From Hydrogenophaga sp. (GTDB lineage Bacteria > Pseudomonadota > Gammaproteobacteria > Burkholderiales > Burkholderiaceae_C): a stretch of 47,070 bases of DNA. Below are positions 15,914-24,324 of the stretch, in pieces. How positions within the stretch are numbered: the first letter of the stretch is position 1; each line of letters begins with the position of its first letter. The notes below the pieces were generated by a model. The model was not told the DNA's origin. It ran no database searches and saw nothing but the letters and a program-made list of their open reading frames with translations. The translations under genes and the position numbers were made by a program. The stretch lies in contig NZ_JAUCZG010000035.1 in NCBI RefSeq assembly GCF_030373225.1, positions 1 to 47,070 on the forward strand, written 5' to 3'.

Positions 15914-17479
15914 TTGAACCTAGTCCACCTGCTGCTGCGCCAGGCGCGGCAATGTCCCGACCGCCTCGCCATCCTGTACGGCACCGAGCCCTGGGCCACG
16001 CACGCGCAGTGGGCGCAGCGCAGCGCCGGCCTGGCGCAGCGCATGCGGGCTGCCGGGCTGGTGCCGGGCGACCGGGTCATGCTCTTCATGCGCAACCAGC
16101 CGCGCTACCTCGAGATCCTGTGGGCGGCGTGGTGGGCCGGGCTGGTGGTGGTGCCGGTGAACGCCAAGCTGCACCCGCGCGAGGCCGAGTGGATCGTGGC
16201 CAATGCCGGTGCGCGCTGGGCCTTCGTCACCCACGACGTGGCGAGCGAACCGCTGGCCGGGCTGCAGCAGCAGATCGATGTGGAGTCGGACGCTTGCGAC
16301 GACCTGCTCACGCCGGTCGGCGATGCCTGGGCGGTGCCGGTGGTCGAACGCGAGGCGCAAGACCTCGCCTGGCTGTTCTACACCAGCGGCACCACCGGGC
16401 GCCCCAAGGGCGTGATGCTCACGCACCGCAACCTCATGACCATGGGCCTGACCTATTTCATCGACGTGGACCCGGTGAGCAGCGAGGACGCCATCGTCTA
16501 TGCCGCGCCGATGTCGCACGGCGCGGGCCTCTATGCCATTCCACACCTCATGGCGGGTGCGCGCCACGTGGTGCCGGCCTCCGGCGGAGTCGAGCCGGCC
16601 GAGCTGTTTGCGCTCGGTGAGGCGATCGGGCCGCTGTCCACCTTCGCCGCACCCACCATCGTCAAGCGCCTGGTCGACCATGCCGAGCAGCACGGCATCC
16701 AGGCCGAGGCGTCGGCACGCGCCTTCAAGACCATCGTCTACGGCGGCGCACCGATGTACGCGGCCGACATCGCGCGGGCCCTGCGCGTCATGGGCCCACG
16801 CTTCGTGCAGATCTACGGCCAGGGCGAAACGCCCATGGTCGGCACCGCACTCTCGCGCCGGCAACTGGCCGACACCGCCCACCCGCGCCACACCGAGCGC
16901 ATGGCCTCGGTCGGGGTGGCGCAAACCCCGGTGCAGGTGCGCGTGGCCGACGCCGACGGCCGCAGCCTGCCCACGGGTGCGGTGGGCGAGGTGCTGATCA
17001 AGGGCGACAGCGTGATGGCGGGCTACTGGAACAACCCCGAGGCCTCCAGTGCCGCGGTGCGCGACGGCTGGCTCTTCACCGGCGACGTGGGCTGCCTGGA
17101 CGCCGACGGATTCCTGACGCTCAAGGACCGCAGCAAGGACCTGATCATCAGCGGCGGCTCCAACATCTACCCGCGCGAAGTCGAGGAAGTGCTGCTGACC
17201 GCGCCCGGCGTGGCCGAGGTGGCGGTGGTGGGCCTGCCCGACGCCGAATGGGGCGAAGCGGTGGTGGCCTTCGTGGTGCTGCAGCCGGGGTCAACCGCCA
17301 CCAGGGACACGCTCGACCGGCACTGCCTGGCCAGCATGGCCCGCTTCAAACGACCCAAGCGGTATGAAATCGTGACCGAGCTGCCGAAGAACAACTACGG
17401 CAAGGTGCTCAAGACCGAGCTGCGCCAGCGGCTGGCCGACCCCGCGCATGCCGCGTCCGGTCAGCGCTCGGCGATGTAG
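15914..17479 (+). CDS. AMP-forming acyl-CoA synthetase
   Basis: It activates a carboxylic acid (probably fatty or aryl) to its acyl-CoA through an acyl-adenylate. The 521-aa protein has the P-loop-like T-S-G-T-T-G-R-P-K-G at about 156-165, the Y-G-Q-G-E-T adenine motif near 303, G-D-x-G near 395, D-R-S-K-D-L-I-I-S-G-G near 405, and a C-terminal catalytic Lys in N-Y-G-K-V-L-K. The TTG start at 15914 is favoured because GGAG (15904-15907) lies 6 bases upstream and M-N-L-V-H-L-L fits the family N-terminus. The substrate cannot be read from sequence. Its 3' end overlaps the convergent MFS gene by 19 bp. Confidence 0.92.
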   Translation: MNLVHLLLRQARQCPDRLAILYGTEPWATHAQWAQRSAGLAQRMRAAGLVPGDRVMLFMRNQPRYLEILWAAWWAGLVVVPVNAKLHPREAEWIVANAGARWAFVTHDVASEPLAGLQQQIDVESDACDDLLTPVGDAWAVPVVEREAQDLAWLFYTSGTTGRPKGVMLTHRNLMTMGLTYFIDVDPVSSEDAIVYAAPMSHGAGLYAIPHLMAGARHVVPASGGVEPAELFALGEAIGPLSTFAAPTIVKRLVDHAEQHGIQAEASARAFKTIVYGGAPMYAADIARALRVMGPRFVQIYGQGETPMVGTALSRRQLADTAHPRHTERMASVGVAQTPVQVRVADADGRSLPTGAVGEVLIKGDSVMAGYWNNPEASSAAVRDGWLFTGDVGCLDADGFLTLKDRSKDLIISGGSNIYPREVEEVLLTAPGVAEVAVVGLPDAEWGEAVVAFVVLQPGSTATRDTLDRHCLASMARFKRPKRYEIVTELPKNNYGKVLKTELRQRLADPAHAASGQRSAM

Positions 17480-19047
17480 TGCGACATGGTCGCGCTCTCG
17501 CCCTCGGCGAGAAACGCGCGGATGTCGGTTTCCAGCGCGCGGTCGGCCACGGTGGCGCGGGCGCGCTGGTGCAGGTAGTCCGCCCACGAGGCGACGATGA
17601 AGCGTTCGACATACCGCGAGGGCTCACCCAGATCGCGGTAGACGCGCCAGAAGCTGGCGCCGTCGCGCCGACGCGGCGCCTTCATGCGGGCGATGGTGTC
17701 GAGAAACGCCTGGTCCACGCCGGGGCGGATGCGGTAGCCCACCTCCACCGCCACCGGACCGGCCGCCGGGCTGGGCTCGTCCACCACGAAGAGTTCGTCC
17801 CAGGGTGTGCCCTGCGTCACCTCGTGCAGAGCGCCCATGCGCAGCGGAAACGGGCGCACCAGCAGCAGGCCCGCGGCCATCAGCACGCCCGCGGCCACCA
17901 GCGCAGCGGTGAGGCCGGCGATGTCGGACACCGCGCCCCAGAAGGCCGAGCCGATGGCAAACGCCCCGAGCGCCGAGACGATGTGCAAGGCCACGGCGCG
18001 CGAACGCACCCAGGGCGGCGCGCTGGCCTGGGTGGCGGTGTTGAAGGTGGACATGGTGGCCATCCACGCGGCGCCGCCCACGGCCATGGCCGTGTACACC
18101 AGCCACGGCACCCGCACCCAGGCGGCCACCAGCATCACCAGTGCAAACGCCAGGCAACTCACCGACACGATCGCATCCAGCGCAAAACGCGCGCGCAGCC
18201 GGCCGATCACCAGGCCCGAGGCCACCGCGCCGGTGCCCAGGCAGCCCATGAGCAGACCAAAACCCTCGGCGCCCGTGCCCAGCTGGCGCTGCGCGATCAC
18301 CGGCAGCAGGGCCCACAGGGCCGAGCCGGCTGCGCTGAACGCCATCACCCGCACCAGTTGCGCCAGGATGATGCGCGAGTGCCAGGCAAAACGCAGGCCG
18401 CTGAGCGTGCCGCCCCATAGCCGCTCGGGCGGCAGGCTCGACGGTGGGTGGGCGCGTGGCGGCCAGCGCCGGATCGACTCCCACATGACCAGCGTGGTGA
18501 ACACCGTGACCACGAACACCCAGCCCGCGCCCAGCCGCGCAAACAGCAGGCCGGCCAGCGTGGGGCCGATGGCGCGAGCCGCGTTGTAGGCAATGCCGAT
18601 GGCCGTGATGGCCTGCGGCCATTCGTCGCGCGGCACCGGATCGATCACCGACGAATTCCAGGCCGGCGTGAGCACCGCCGTGCAGCAACCACACACGAAC
18701 ACCAGAAACAACACCGAGCCCGGCCCACCCCAGCCAGCGAGCACCAGCGCGGCCAGCAAGGCGCAGGCGGCCACCTGGGCGATGAGCGCACCCGAGATCA
18801 GGCGGCGGCGGTCGGTGGTGTCGGCCAGCACACCGGCCGGCAGGGCCAGCAGGAACATGGGCAAAAACACCGCGGTCTGCACGAGCGCTGCCAGAAACGA
18901 GGAGCCGGTGAGCTCCACCATGAGCCAGGCCGCCGCCATGGTCTGCATGCCCGCGCCGATGAAGAAGATGGCGCCGCAAATCCACAGGCCCCGAAAGGCC
19001 GGTTGGCGCAGGGGGCTCCAGATGGACGAAGAGGGCGGTGCGGGCAT
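17461..19047 (-). CDS. MFS exporter (EntS/transmembrane secretion effector type) with C-terminal ABM-like domain
   Basis: This 528-aa product is a major facilitator transporter with about 11-12 membrane segments over residues 15-405, including the loop motif D-T-T-D-R-R-R-L-I between segments 2 and 3. It resembles the EntS-like family, so export of a small molecule or siderophore is likely but unproven. About 110 extra residues follow (roughly 415-528), with E-V-x-Y-R-I-R-P-G and R-Y-V-E-R-F-I-V-x-S-W segments resembling an antibiotic-biosynthesis-monooxygenase-like ferredoxin fold. The ATG at 19047 is used; reading further upstream crosses repeat copy E and enters the response regulator gene. 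Confidence 0.88.
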   Translation of the reverse strand: MPAPPSSSIWSPLRQPAFRGLWICGAIFFIGAGMQTMAAAWLMVELTGSSFLAALVQTAVFLPMFLLALPAGVLADTTDRRRLISGALIAQVAACALLAALVLAGWGGPGSVLFLVFVCGCCTAVLTPAWNSSVIDPVPRDEWPQAITAIGIAYNAARAIGPTLAGLLFARLGAGWVFVVTVFTTLVMWESIRRWPPRAHPPSSLPPERLWGGTLSGLRFAWHSRIILAQLVRVMAFSAAGSALWALLPVIAQRQLGTGAEGFGLLMGCLGTGAVASGLVIGRLRARFALDAIVSVSCLAFALVMLVAAWVRVPWLVYTAMAVGGAAWMATMSTFNTATQASAPPWVRSRAVALHIVSALGAFAIGSAFWGAVSDIAGLTAALVAAGVLMAAGLLLVRPFPLRMGALHEVTQGTPWDELFVVDEPSPAAGPVAVEVGYRIRPGVDQAFLDTIARMKAPRRRDGASFWRVYRDLGEPSRYVERFIVASWADYLHQRARATVADRALETDIRAFLAEGESATMSHYIAER

Positions 19048-19197
19048 CGAGCCATTATCAGCAGGTACTGAATTGAAGCGGCGTTGCGTCCAGCGTGCCC
19101 CGCACCCCCCTTCGACAGGCCCGGGGCAGGCCAGCCTTCTCCCCGGAGGGGCAAGGGGGCAAGGCACTGCAACTGGCGAGGGGAAGCTCTCCAGGGG

Positions 19198-19301
19198 CGG
19201 CAAGGGTCCGGCTGCGCCGGCCCAAGCCGCCGTCCCCCCTCCAAGCGCCGAAGGCGCGCCAGAGAGGGGGGAAGCCGCGTCAGCGGCGCAGGGGGGAGTT
19301 C
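19198..19301 (-). repeat. Dispersed post-stop GC repeat, copy E
   Basis: Read on the minus strand it begins directly after the stop of the LuxR-type regulator (19302) and shows the same sequence of dyads as copies B-D: GCCGC..GCGGC, a C-rich arm with CTCTCTGG and CGCCTTCGGCG, then GGGCCGGCGCAGCCGGACCC. Orientation again follows the upstream gene. Confidence 0.8.
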
Positions 19302-19931
19302 CTAAACAATCCCGTTTCGAATGGCATACACCGTGAGTTCGGCGTTGTTCGCCAGGTGCAGCTTTTCGAGCACCCGGGCGCGGTAGACGCTCACGGTCTT
19401 GGGGCTGAGCATGAGCTCCTCGGCGATGTCGGAGAGCTTCTTGCCCGAGGCGATCTTCTGCAGGGTCTGGAGTTCGCGCTCGGACAGGCTGGCGTGCAAC
19501 TCCTCGCTTTCGGGCGCATTCAGGTTGTCCACCAGCATCTGGGCCACTTCGGCGGTCACGTACTTGCGGCCCTGCATCACGGTGCGGATGGCGGCCACCA
19601 GCTCGGCCGGCTCGCCGGCCTTGTTGAGGTAGCCGCGCGCGCCGGCGCGCAGGCAGCGGATCGCGTACTGGTCTTCCGGGTACATGGAGACCACCAGTGA
19701 TTTCACGCTGGAGCCCTCCTCCTTCAGCGCGGCCAGCACCTCCAGCCCGCCGCGCCCGGGCATGTTGAGGTCGAGCACGAGCACGTCGCACTCGGTCTTG
19801 CGCATGGCTTCGCGCAGCTCGGGGTAGCTGCCGGCTTCCCCCACCACCTGGATGTCGGTGGCCTCCGAGATGGTGTCGCGGATGCCGCGTCGCACCACCG
19901 CGTGGTCGTCACACAAAATCACCTTGATCAT
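19302..19931 (-). CDS. LuxR-family (NarL-type) response regulator
   Basis: This 209-aa DNA-binding response regulator has a receiver domain (residues 3-120) with the acidic pair D8-D9, the phospho-acceptor D54 in V-L-D-L-N-M-P, and K104-region A-R-G-Y-L-N-K. A C-terminal LuxR helix-turn-helix (about 143-205) carries L-S-E-R-E-L-Q and K-T-V-S-V-Y-R-A-R-V-L-E-K-L. It overlaps the upstream kinase gene by 23 bp, so the two form an operon and almost certainly a cognate pair. Its place next to flagellar and chemotaxis genes suggests, but does not prove, control of motility. Confidence 0.95.
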   Translation of the reverse strand: MIKVILCDDHAVVRRGIRDTISEATDIQVVGEAGSYPELREAMRKTECDVLVLDLNMPGRGGLEVLAALKEEGSSVKSLVVSMYPEDQYAIRCLRAGARGYLNKAGEPAELVAAIRTVMQGRKYVTAEVAQMLVDNLNAPESEELHASLSERELQTLQKIASGKKLSDIAEELMLSPKTVSVYRARVLEKLHLANNAELTVYAIRNGIV

Positions 19932-21048
19932 GGGCTTGCTCCGCGGCTTTCGCCGCGCTGTCCGGTTTGTTGGGGGTTGTCAGGGGAACGGACAGGATGA
20001 CCGATGTGCCCCGGGCCGAGGTGCTCACGTCGAGCCAGCCGTCCACCTTGGCGGCTCGCTCACGCAGGCCCAGCAGCCCGAACGATTTGGTTTTGCGCAA
20101 GGACTCCGGGCTCATGCCCTGGCCGTTGTCGGTGACTTCAAGGGTCAGCACGCCTTCGCCGTCGCTGAGGTCGATCTCCACCGCCGTGGCGCGGGTGTGC
20201 TTGGCGATGTTGGTCAGGGCTTCCTGGGCCGTGCGGTAGGCCACCAACTGCACATCCATCGGCACATCGATCTGGTCGGACGAGCGGCGGATGGTGACCC
20301 GCAAACCGCTGCGGCGCTCGAACCCGCCGGCCAGCCATTGCACCGCAGCCACCAGGCCCTGGTCGAGGATGGGCGGGCGCAGGTTCATCATGATGCGCTG
20401 GCTTGCGCCCAGGGCGTGCTGCAGCATCTCCATGGCCGTGCCCACGTGCTTGAGCACCTCGGCATCGGTGTTGCGCCGACCCACCCAGGCCAGGTCGAGC
20501 TTGACCGCGGCGAGCGCACCGCCGATGTCGTCGTGGATCTCGCGGGCGATGTCGGCCCGTTCCTGCTCGATGCTGGTCTGCAGGTGCTCGGCCAGTTCGG
20601 CCAGGCGCTGACGCGACTCGGCCAGCTCTTCGGCCGCCCGCGCGCGTTCTCGCCGCGTCTGCGACACCTCGATGGCCCGTTCGATCACGTGCGAGAGGCG
20701 GTGCATGCTGTCCTTGAGCAGGTAGTCGCTCACGCCGCGGTGCATCGCATCCACCGCCGCCGCCTCGCCGATGGCGCCGGAGAGGATGACAAAGGGAATC
20801 TCGATCTGCATCTCGCTCACCACGTCCCACGCGTCCATGCCGGTGAAACCGGGCAGGTGGTAGTCGGCGAGCACCACGTCGAAACGGCCGGTAAGCAGTT
20901 CGCGCCGCAGGTCTTCCAGGGTGTCGACCAGCACCACCTCGCTGGCCAGCTTGCTGCGCTGCAGGGCGAACTTCACCAACGCATGGTCCACCCGAGAATC
21001 TTCCAGGTGGAGGATGTGAACCAGTGGTTTTTCGGGGTTCTCGGACAC
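19909..21048 (-). CDS. Receiver-HisKA_3 histidine kinase (cytoplasmic)
   Basis: This 379-aa kinase has no membrane segment. An N-terminal receiver (about 8-125, acceptor D62 in V-L-A-D-Y-H-L-P) precedes a coiled coil (130-165). A HisKA_3 dimerisation domain follows with the phospho-acceptor H172 in R-E-I-H-D-D-I-G, and a C-terminal ATPase with N-box E-A-L-T-N-I-A-K-H and D-N-G-Q-G-M. Putting the receiver before the kinase suggests it takes a phosphoryl signal from another kinase and then passes one to the LuxR regulator encoded just downstream. It is divergent from the CheZ-like gene. Confidence 0.93.
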   Translation of the reverse strand: MSENPEKPLVHILHLEDSRVDHALVKFALQRSKLASEVVLVDTLEDLRRELLTGRFDVVLADYHLPGFTGMDAWDVVSEMQIEIPFVILSGAIGEAAAVDAMHRGVSDYLLKDSMHRLSHVIERAIEVSQTRRERARAAEELAESRQRLAELAEHLQTSIEQERADIAREIHDDIGGALAAVKLDLAWVGRRNTDAEVLKHVGTAMEMLQHALGASQRIMMNLRPPILDQGLVAAVQWLAGGFERRSGLRVTIRRSSDQIDVPMDVQLVAYRTAQEALTNIAKHTRATAVEIDLSDGEGVLTLEVTDNGQGMSPESLRKTKSFGLLGLRERAAKVDGWLDVSTSARGTSVILSVPLTTPNKPDSAAKAAEQAHDQGDFV

Positions 21049-21134
21049 GCCTGTTGGATGGTTGGGGGATGCCGGAATGGGCCGGGGCCGGCCCGTCGCT
21101 GGCGACAGCGGCGGAACAACCCCGGAAAAGGTGC

Positions 21135-21161
21135 TGAATTCGGCCAGTTTTCTGCCGATAC
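21135..21161 (+). promoter_or_regulatory. FliA (sigma-28) promoter for the CheZ-like gene
   Basis: TGAATTCG (21135-21142), an 11-nt spacer and GCCGATAC (21154-21161) lie 65 bases before the ATG at 21226. The -10 matches 7 of 8 bases, the -35 is weaker (4 of 8). Confidence 0.7.
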
Positions 21162-21225
21162 AGCTTCTTACAGACCGACAAAATTGTACTGCCCACCCTA
21201 TCGCGATCCCTACCTGAGCAACAAC

Positions 21226-21669
21226 ATGGACCCACTGACGATGCAGCCTGCTCCGCCGAGCGTCTCCCTGCCCGTGAACCTGGTGGCCAACCTACAGGAC
21301 TCGCTGCTCATGGCCGTGACCGACCTGCAGCGGCTCGAAGGGCTGCTGGACCACGCCACGACCAACCTGATGGAGCGCTTCGGCACGGCCAACCAGGCCC
21401 TGGGTGCCCTGCCTGAAAACCGCCAGGGCGAACTCGGCCCGATCCGCACCAGCCTGCACCAGGCCGTGACGGAATTGCAGTTTCACGACATGGCCACCCA
21501 GCTCATCGTGCACACCGGCAAGGTGCTGCAAAGCTGTGCGTGGCGCCTGGCCGAAGAAGCGATGGAGCCCGAGGAGGGTGAAGTCCCGCTGGGCCTCGAC
21601 CCGATGCCCGAGCGACCCAGCCCGGTGACCCAGAGCGAGATGGACGCCGGCTCCATCGACCTGTTCTGA
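21226..21669 (+). CDS. Short CheZ-like chemotaxis phosphatase candidate
   Basis: This 147-aa protein is predicted to be two long helices (about 17-55 and 66-110). Helix 2 holds F-H-D-M-A-T-Q, with D88 and Q92 spaced exactly like the catalytic Asp and Gln of enteric CheZ (F-Q-D-L-T-G-Q). In CheZ these residues act on phospho-CheY. It is much shorter than enteric CheZ (about 214 aa) and has a Pro/Glu-rich linker ending in T-Q-S-E-M-D-A-G-S-I-D-L-F, a possible CheY-docking tail. It has its own sigma-28 promoter and lies 66 bases ahead of cheY. The phosphatase role is inferred from the motif and neighbours. Confidence 0.72.
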   Translation: MDPLTMQPAPPSVSLPVNLVANLQDSLLMAVTDLQRLEGLLDHATTNLMERFGTANQALGALPENRQGELGPIRTSLHQAVTELQFHDMATQLIVHTGKVLQSCAWRLAEEAMEPEEGEVPLGLDPMPERPSPVTQSEMDAGSIDLF

Positions 21670-21685
21670 CCGGACAGGCCCGGAT

Positions 21686-21712
21686 TCAAGACCCCCCGGT
21701 ATCTGCCGATAT
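21686..21712 (+). promoter_or_regulatory. FliA (sigma-28) promoter for the cheY-cheA operon
   Basis: TCAAGACC (21686-21693), 11-nt spacer, GCCGATAT (21705-21712), 23 bases before the cheY ATG at 21736. It lies just after the CheZ-like stop, so cheY can be transcribed both from here and by read-through. Confidence 0.78.
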
Positions 21713-21735
21713 TTGACTGAAACACGGAGTTAGCC

Positions 21736-22098
21736 ATGCGATCCATTCTTGCCGTCGACGATTCGGCTTCCATGCGAAAAATGGTGGCATTCACCCTCAC
21801 CGGCGCGGGCTACCACGTGGTGGAAGCGGTGGACGGTCAGGACGCTTTTGAAAAAGCCCAGACGCACAGCATCGACCTGGTGCTGACCGACCAGAACATG
21901 CCCAACCTGGACGGGCTGGGCCTGACGCGCAAGCTGCGCGACCACCCCAAGTTCAAGACCACACCCATCCTGATCCTGACCACCGAGTCCAGCGACCAGA
22001 TGAAACAGGCCGGCCGCAGTGCAGGTGCCACCGGGTGGCTGGTCAAACCCTTCGATCCCAGCCGCTTGATCGAAGTCATCCAAAAGGTGATCCGGTGA
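21736..22098 (+). CDS. cheY: Chemotaxis response regulator CheY
   Basis: CheY is the diffusible single-domain regulator that binds FliM when phosphorylated by CheA. The 120-aa receiver has the acidic pair D8-D9, acceptor D52 in L-T-D-Q-N-M-P, T82/T83 in L-T-T-E, and K104 in L-V-K-P-F. The second acidic-pair context (A-V-D-D-S-A-S-M-R-K) is typical of chemotaxis CheY. GGAG (21726-21729) precedes the ATG. It is the first gene of cheY-A-R-D-B. Confidence 0.96.
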   Translation: MRSILAVDDSASMRKMVAFTLTGAGYHVVEAVDGQDAFEKAQTHSIDLVLTDQNMPNLDGLGLTRKLRDHPKFKTTPILILTTESSDQMKQAGRSAGATGWLVKPFDPSRLIEVIQKVIR

Positions 22099-22147
22099 CC
22101 CCGCGCGCCGCTTCCTTCCACCATGTCAGCAGCCAAGGAGTTTCACC

Positions 22148-24262
22148 ATGGGTGAAATGATGAATGAAGGTCAGAGCCTGGCCAACGACATTGACCTGAG
22201 CCAGTTCTATCAAATCTTCTTTGAAGAGGCGGGCGAAAACCTCGACCAGATGGAGCAGATGCTGCTCGCGCTGGACGTGGAGAAGGCGGACGACGAGGAG
22301 CTCAACGCGATCTTCCGCTGCGCCCATTCCATCAAGGGCGGCGCCGCCACCTTCGGCTTTGCCGACGTGGCCGAACTCACCCACCAGATGGAGTCGCTGC
22401 TGGACAAGCTGCGCCGCCACGAACTCAACCCCACCGCTGCCATGGTGGACGTGCTGCTCGAATCCAGCGACGCGCTGCGCCTGCAGCTCGCCCACCACCA
22501 GGGCCGCGGCAACGACACCCCGGCCACCGGCGATCTGGTGGCCCGCATCTATGCGCTGGCCAACGGCGAAGCTGCTGCGCCGGCCGTGACCGTCGCACCC
22601 AGCGTGGCGCCGGTGACGGTGGAGGCCGCCGCTCCGGCGCGAACGGTCAACAAGCCCGAGGTCAAGGCCTTGCGCGACATCGAGATCCACATCGGTCCGC
22701 TCGACAACGTGGCGCAGGCCGACGGCGTGGCCGAGCTGTTCCGCGACATCCCCGGCCTGGGCACCATCGAGCCCCTGCCCTGCGACCAGGCGAACAAGCG
22801 CGTCTACCGCGCCACCACCACCTCGTCGGACGCCGACCTGATGGACCTCTTCACTTTCCACGTGAGCAAGGAAGAGATCTGCATCGTCGACAGCGCCGCG
22901 GCGGCTCCCACCGCGCCACCACCCTTTGCGGCCCACCCGGCCGGGTCGGCCGACTTCGGCTTCTTCGACGGCGCGCCCGGCATGCCGGAGCAGCCGGCCA
23001 CGGCCGTCGCCGCCACCGCCGTGGTCATCGCCCCCGACAACACCACCAAACCCGCAGCCGCGAAAGCCGAGGCCCGCAACGGCGCACCAGCCGCGATGGA
23101 ATCGAGCACGCTGCGTGTGTCGGTCAGCAAGGTCGACCAGCTGATCAACCTCGTGGGCGAACTCGTCATCACCCAGGCCATGCTGGCGCAGAAGAGCCGC
23201 GAGCTCGACAACAGTGCCAACCAGCCGCTGCTCGCAGGCCTGGCCGACCTCGACCGCAACACCCGCGACCTGCAGGAAGCGGTGATGTCGATCCGCATGA
23301 TCCCGATGTCGGTGGTGTTCAACCGCTTCCCGCGCATGCTGCGCGACCTCGCCACCAAACTGGGCAAGAAGGTCGAGCTGGTCACGCACGGGGAGGCCAC
23401 CGAACTCGACAAGGGCCTGGTGGAGAAGATCACCGACCCGCTGACCCACCTGATCCGCAACAGCTGCGACCACGGCATCGAAATGCCGGAGGACCGCCGC
23501 GCAAAGGGCAAGCCCGAGCACGGCACGATCACGCTGTCGGCCACGCACGAAGGCGGCTCGATCCTGATCGAGGTGCGCGACGACGGCAAGGGCCTCTCGC
23601 GCGAGAAGCTGCTGACCAAGGCCCGCGAGAAGGGCATCGACGCACCCGACTCCATGACCGACACCGAGGTCTGGAGCCTGATTTTCGCCCCCGGTTTTTC
23701 CACCGCCGACGAAGTGACCGATGTGTCTGGCCGCGGTGTCGGCATGGACGTGGTGAAGAAGAACATCACCGCGCTCAACGGCACGGTGGAAATCGACTCC
23801 GCCGAAGGCTACGGCATGCGCGTGGCGGTGCGTCTTCCCCTCACGCTGGCCATCATGGACGGCATGTCGGTGCGGGTGAGCGACGAGGTCTACATCCTGC
23901 CGCTGTCCAGCGTCATCGAATCGTTCCAGATCAAACCGGCCGACATCAACACGCTGGCGCAAGGCGCACAGGTGGTGAAGGTGCGCGACGAATACATGCC
24001 GGTGATCGAACTCGAGCGTGTCTTCCAGGTGCCGCGCTTCGAACACAGCGGCGCCAGCCCCATCATGGTCGTCGTCGAGGCCGACGGCCAGCGCGTTGCC
24101 CTCATGGTCGACGAACTGCTCGGCCAGCAGCAGGTGGTGATCAAGAACCTGGAATCGAACTACCGGCGGGTGCCCAACGTGTCGGGCGCCACCATCCTGG
24201 GCGACGGCAAGGTCTCGCTGATCCTGGACACCTCCAGCCTGGTGCGCCGCTCTCGCCACTGA
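22148..24262 (+). CDS. cheA: Chemotaxis sensor kinase CheA
   Basis: CheA autophosphorylates on an HPt histidine under receptor control and feeds CheY and CheB. The 704-aa protein shows the HPt domain with H60 in C-A-H-S-I-K-G-G, a P2-like region (about 170-260), and a Pro/Ala linker. The dimerisation domain follows from about 318 (V-D-Q-L-I-N-L-V-G-E-L), then the ATPase with N-box L-I-R-N-S-C-D-H-G-I-E and G-R-G-V-G-M-D-V-V, and a C-terminal CheW-like domain. AAGGAG (22136-22141) supports ATG 22148. No cheW gene follows, unlike many related clusters. Confidence 0.97.
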   Translation: MGEMMNEGQSLANDIDLSQFYQIFFEEAGENLDQMEQMLLALDVEKADDEELNAIFRCAHSIKGGAATFGFADVAELTHQMESLLDKLRRHELNPTAAMVDVLLESSDALRLQLAHHQGRGNDTPATGDLVARIYALANGEAAAPAVTVAPSVAPVTVEAAAPARTVNKPEVKALRDIEIHIGPLDNVAQADGVAELFRDIPGLGTIEPLPCDQANKRVYRATTTSSDADLMDLFTFHVSKEEICIVDSAAAAPTAPPPFAAHPAGSADFGFFDGAPGMPEQPATAVAATAVVIAPDNTTKPAAAKAEARNGAPAAMESSTLRVSVSKVDQLINLVGELVITQAMLAQKSRELDNSANQPLLAGLADLDRNTRDLQEAVMSIRMIPMSVVFNRFPRMLRDLATKLGKKVELVTHGEATELDKGLVEKITDPLTHLIRNSCDHGIEMPEDRRAKGKPEHGTITLSATHEGGSILIEVRDDGKGLSREKLLTKAREKGIDAPDSMTDTEVWSLIFAPGFSTADEVTDVSGRGVGMDVVKKNITALNGTVEIDSAEGYGMRVAVRLPLTLAIMDGMSVRVSDEVYILPLSSVIESFQIKPADINTLAQGAQVVKVRDEYMPVIELERVFQVPRFEHSGASPIMVVVEADGQRVALMVDELLGQQQVVIKNLESNYRRVPNVSGATILGDGKVSLILDTSSLVRRSRH

Positions 24263-24324
24263 AGCGCCTCGACAAACACCCCCGCGCCTGGCGCGCCCAG
24301 TCCCCAACCCGGTCAGGACACCCG

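Noticed and set aside
17461..19791. 776-aa upstream extension of the MFS gene into the regulator gene
   Set aside because: The added N-terminus is an out-of-frame reading of the regulator plus repeat copy E; ATG 19047 gives a normal MFS start.
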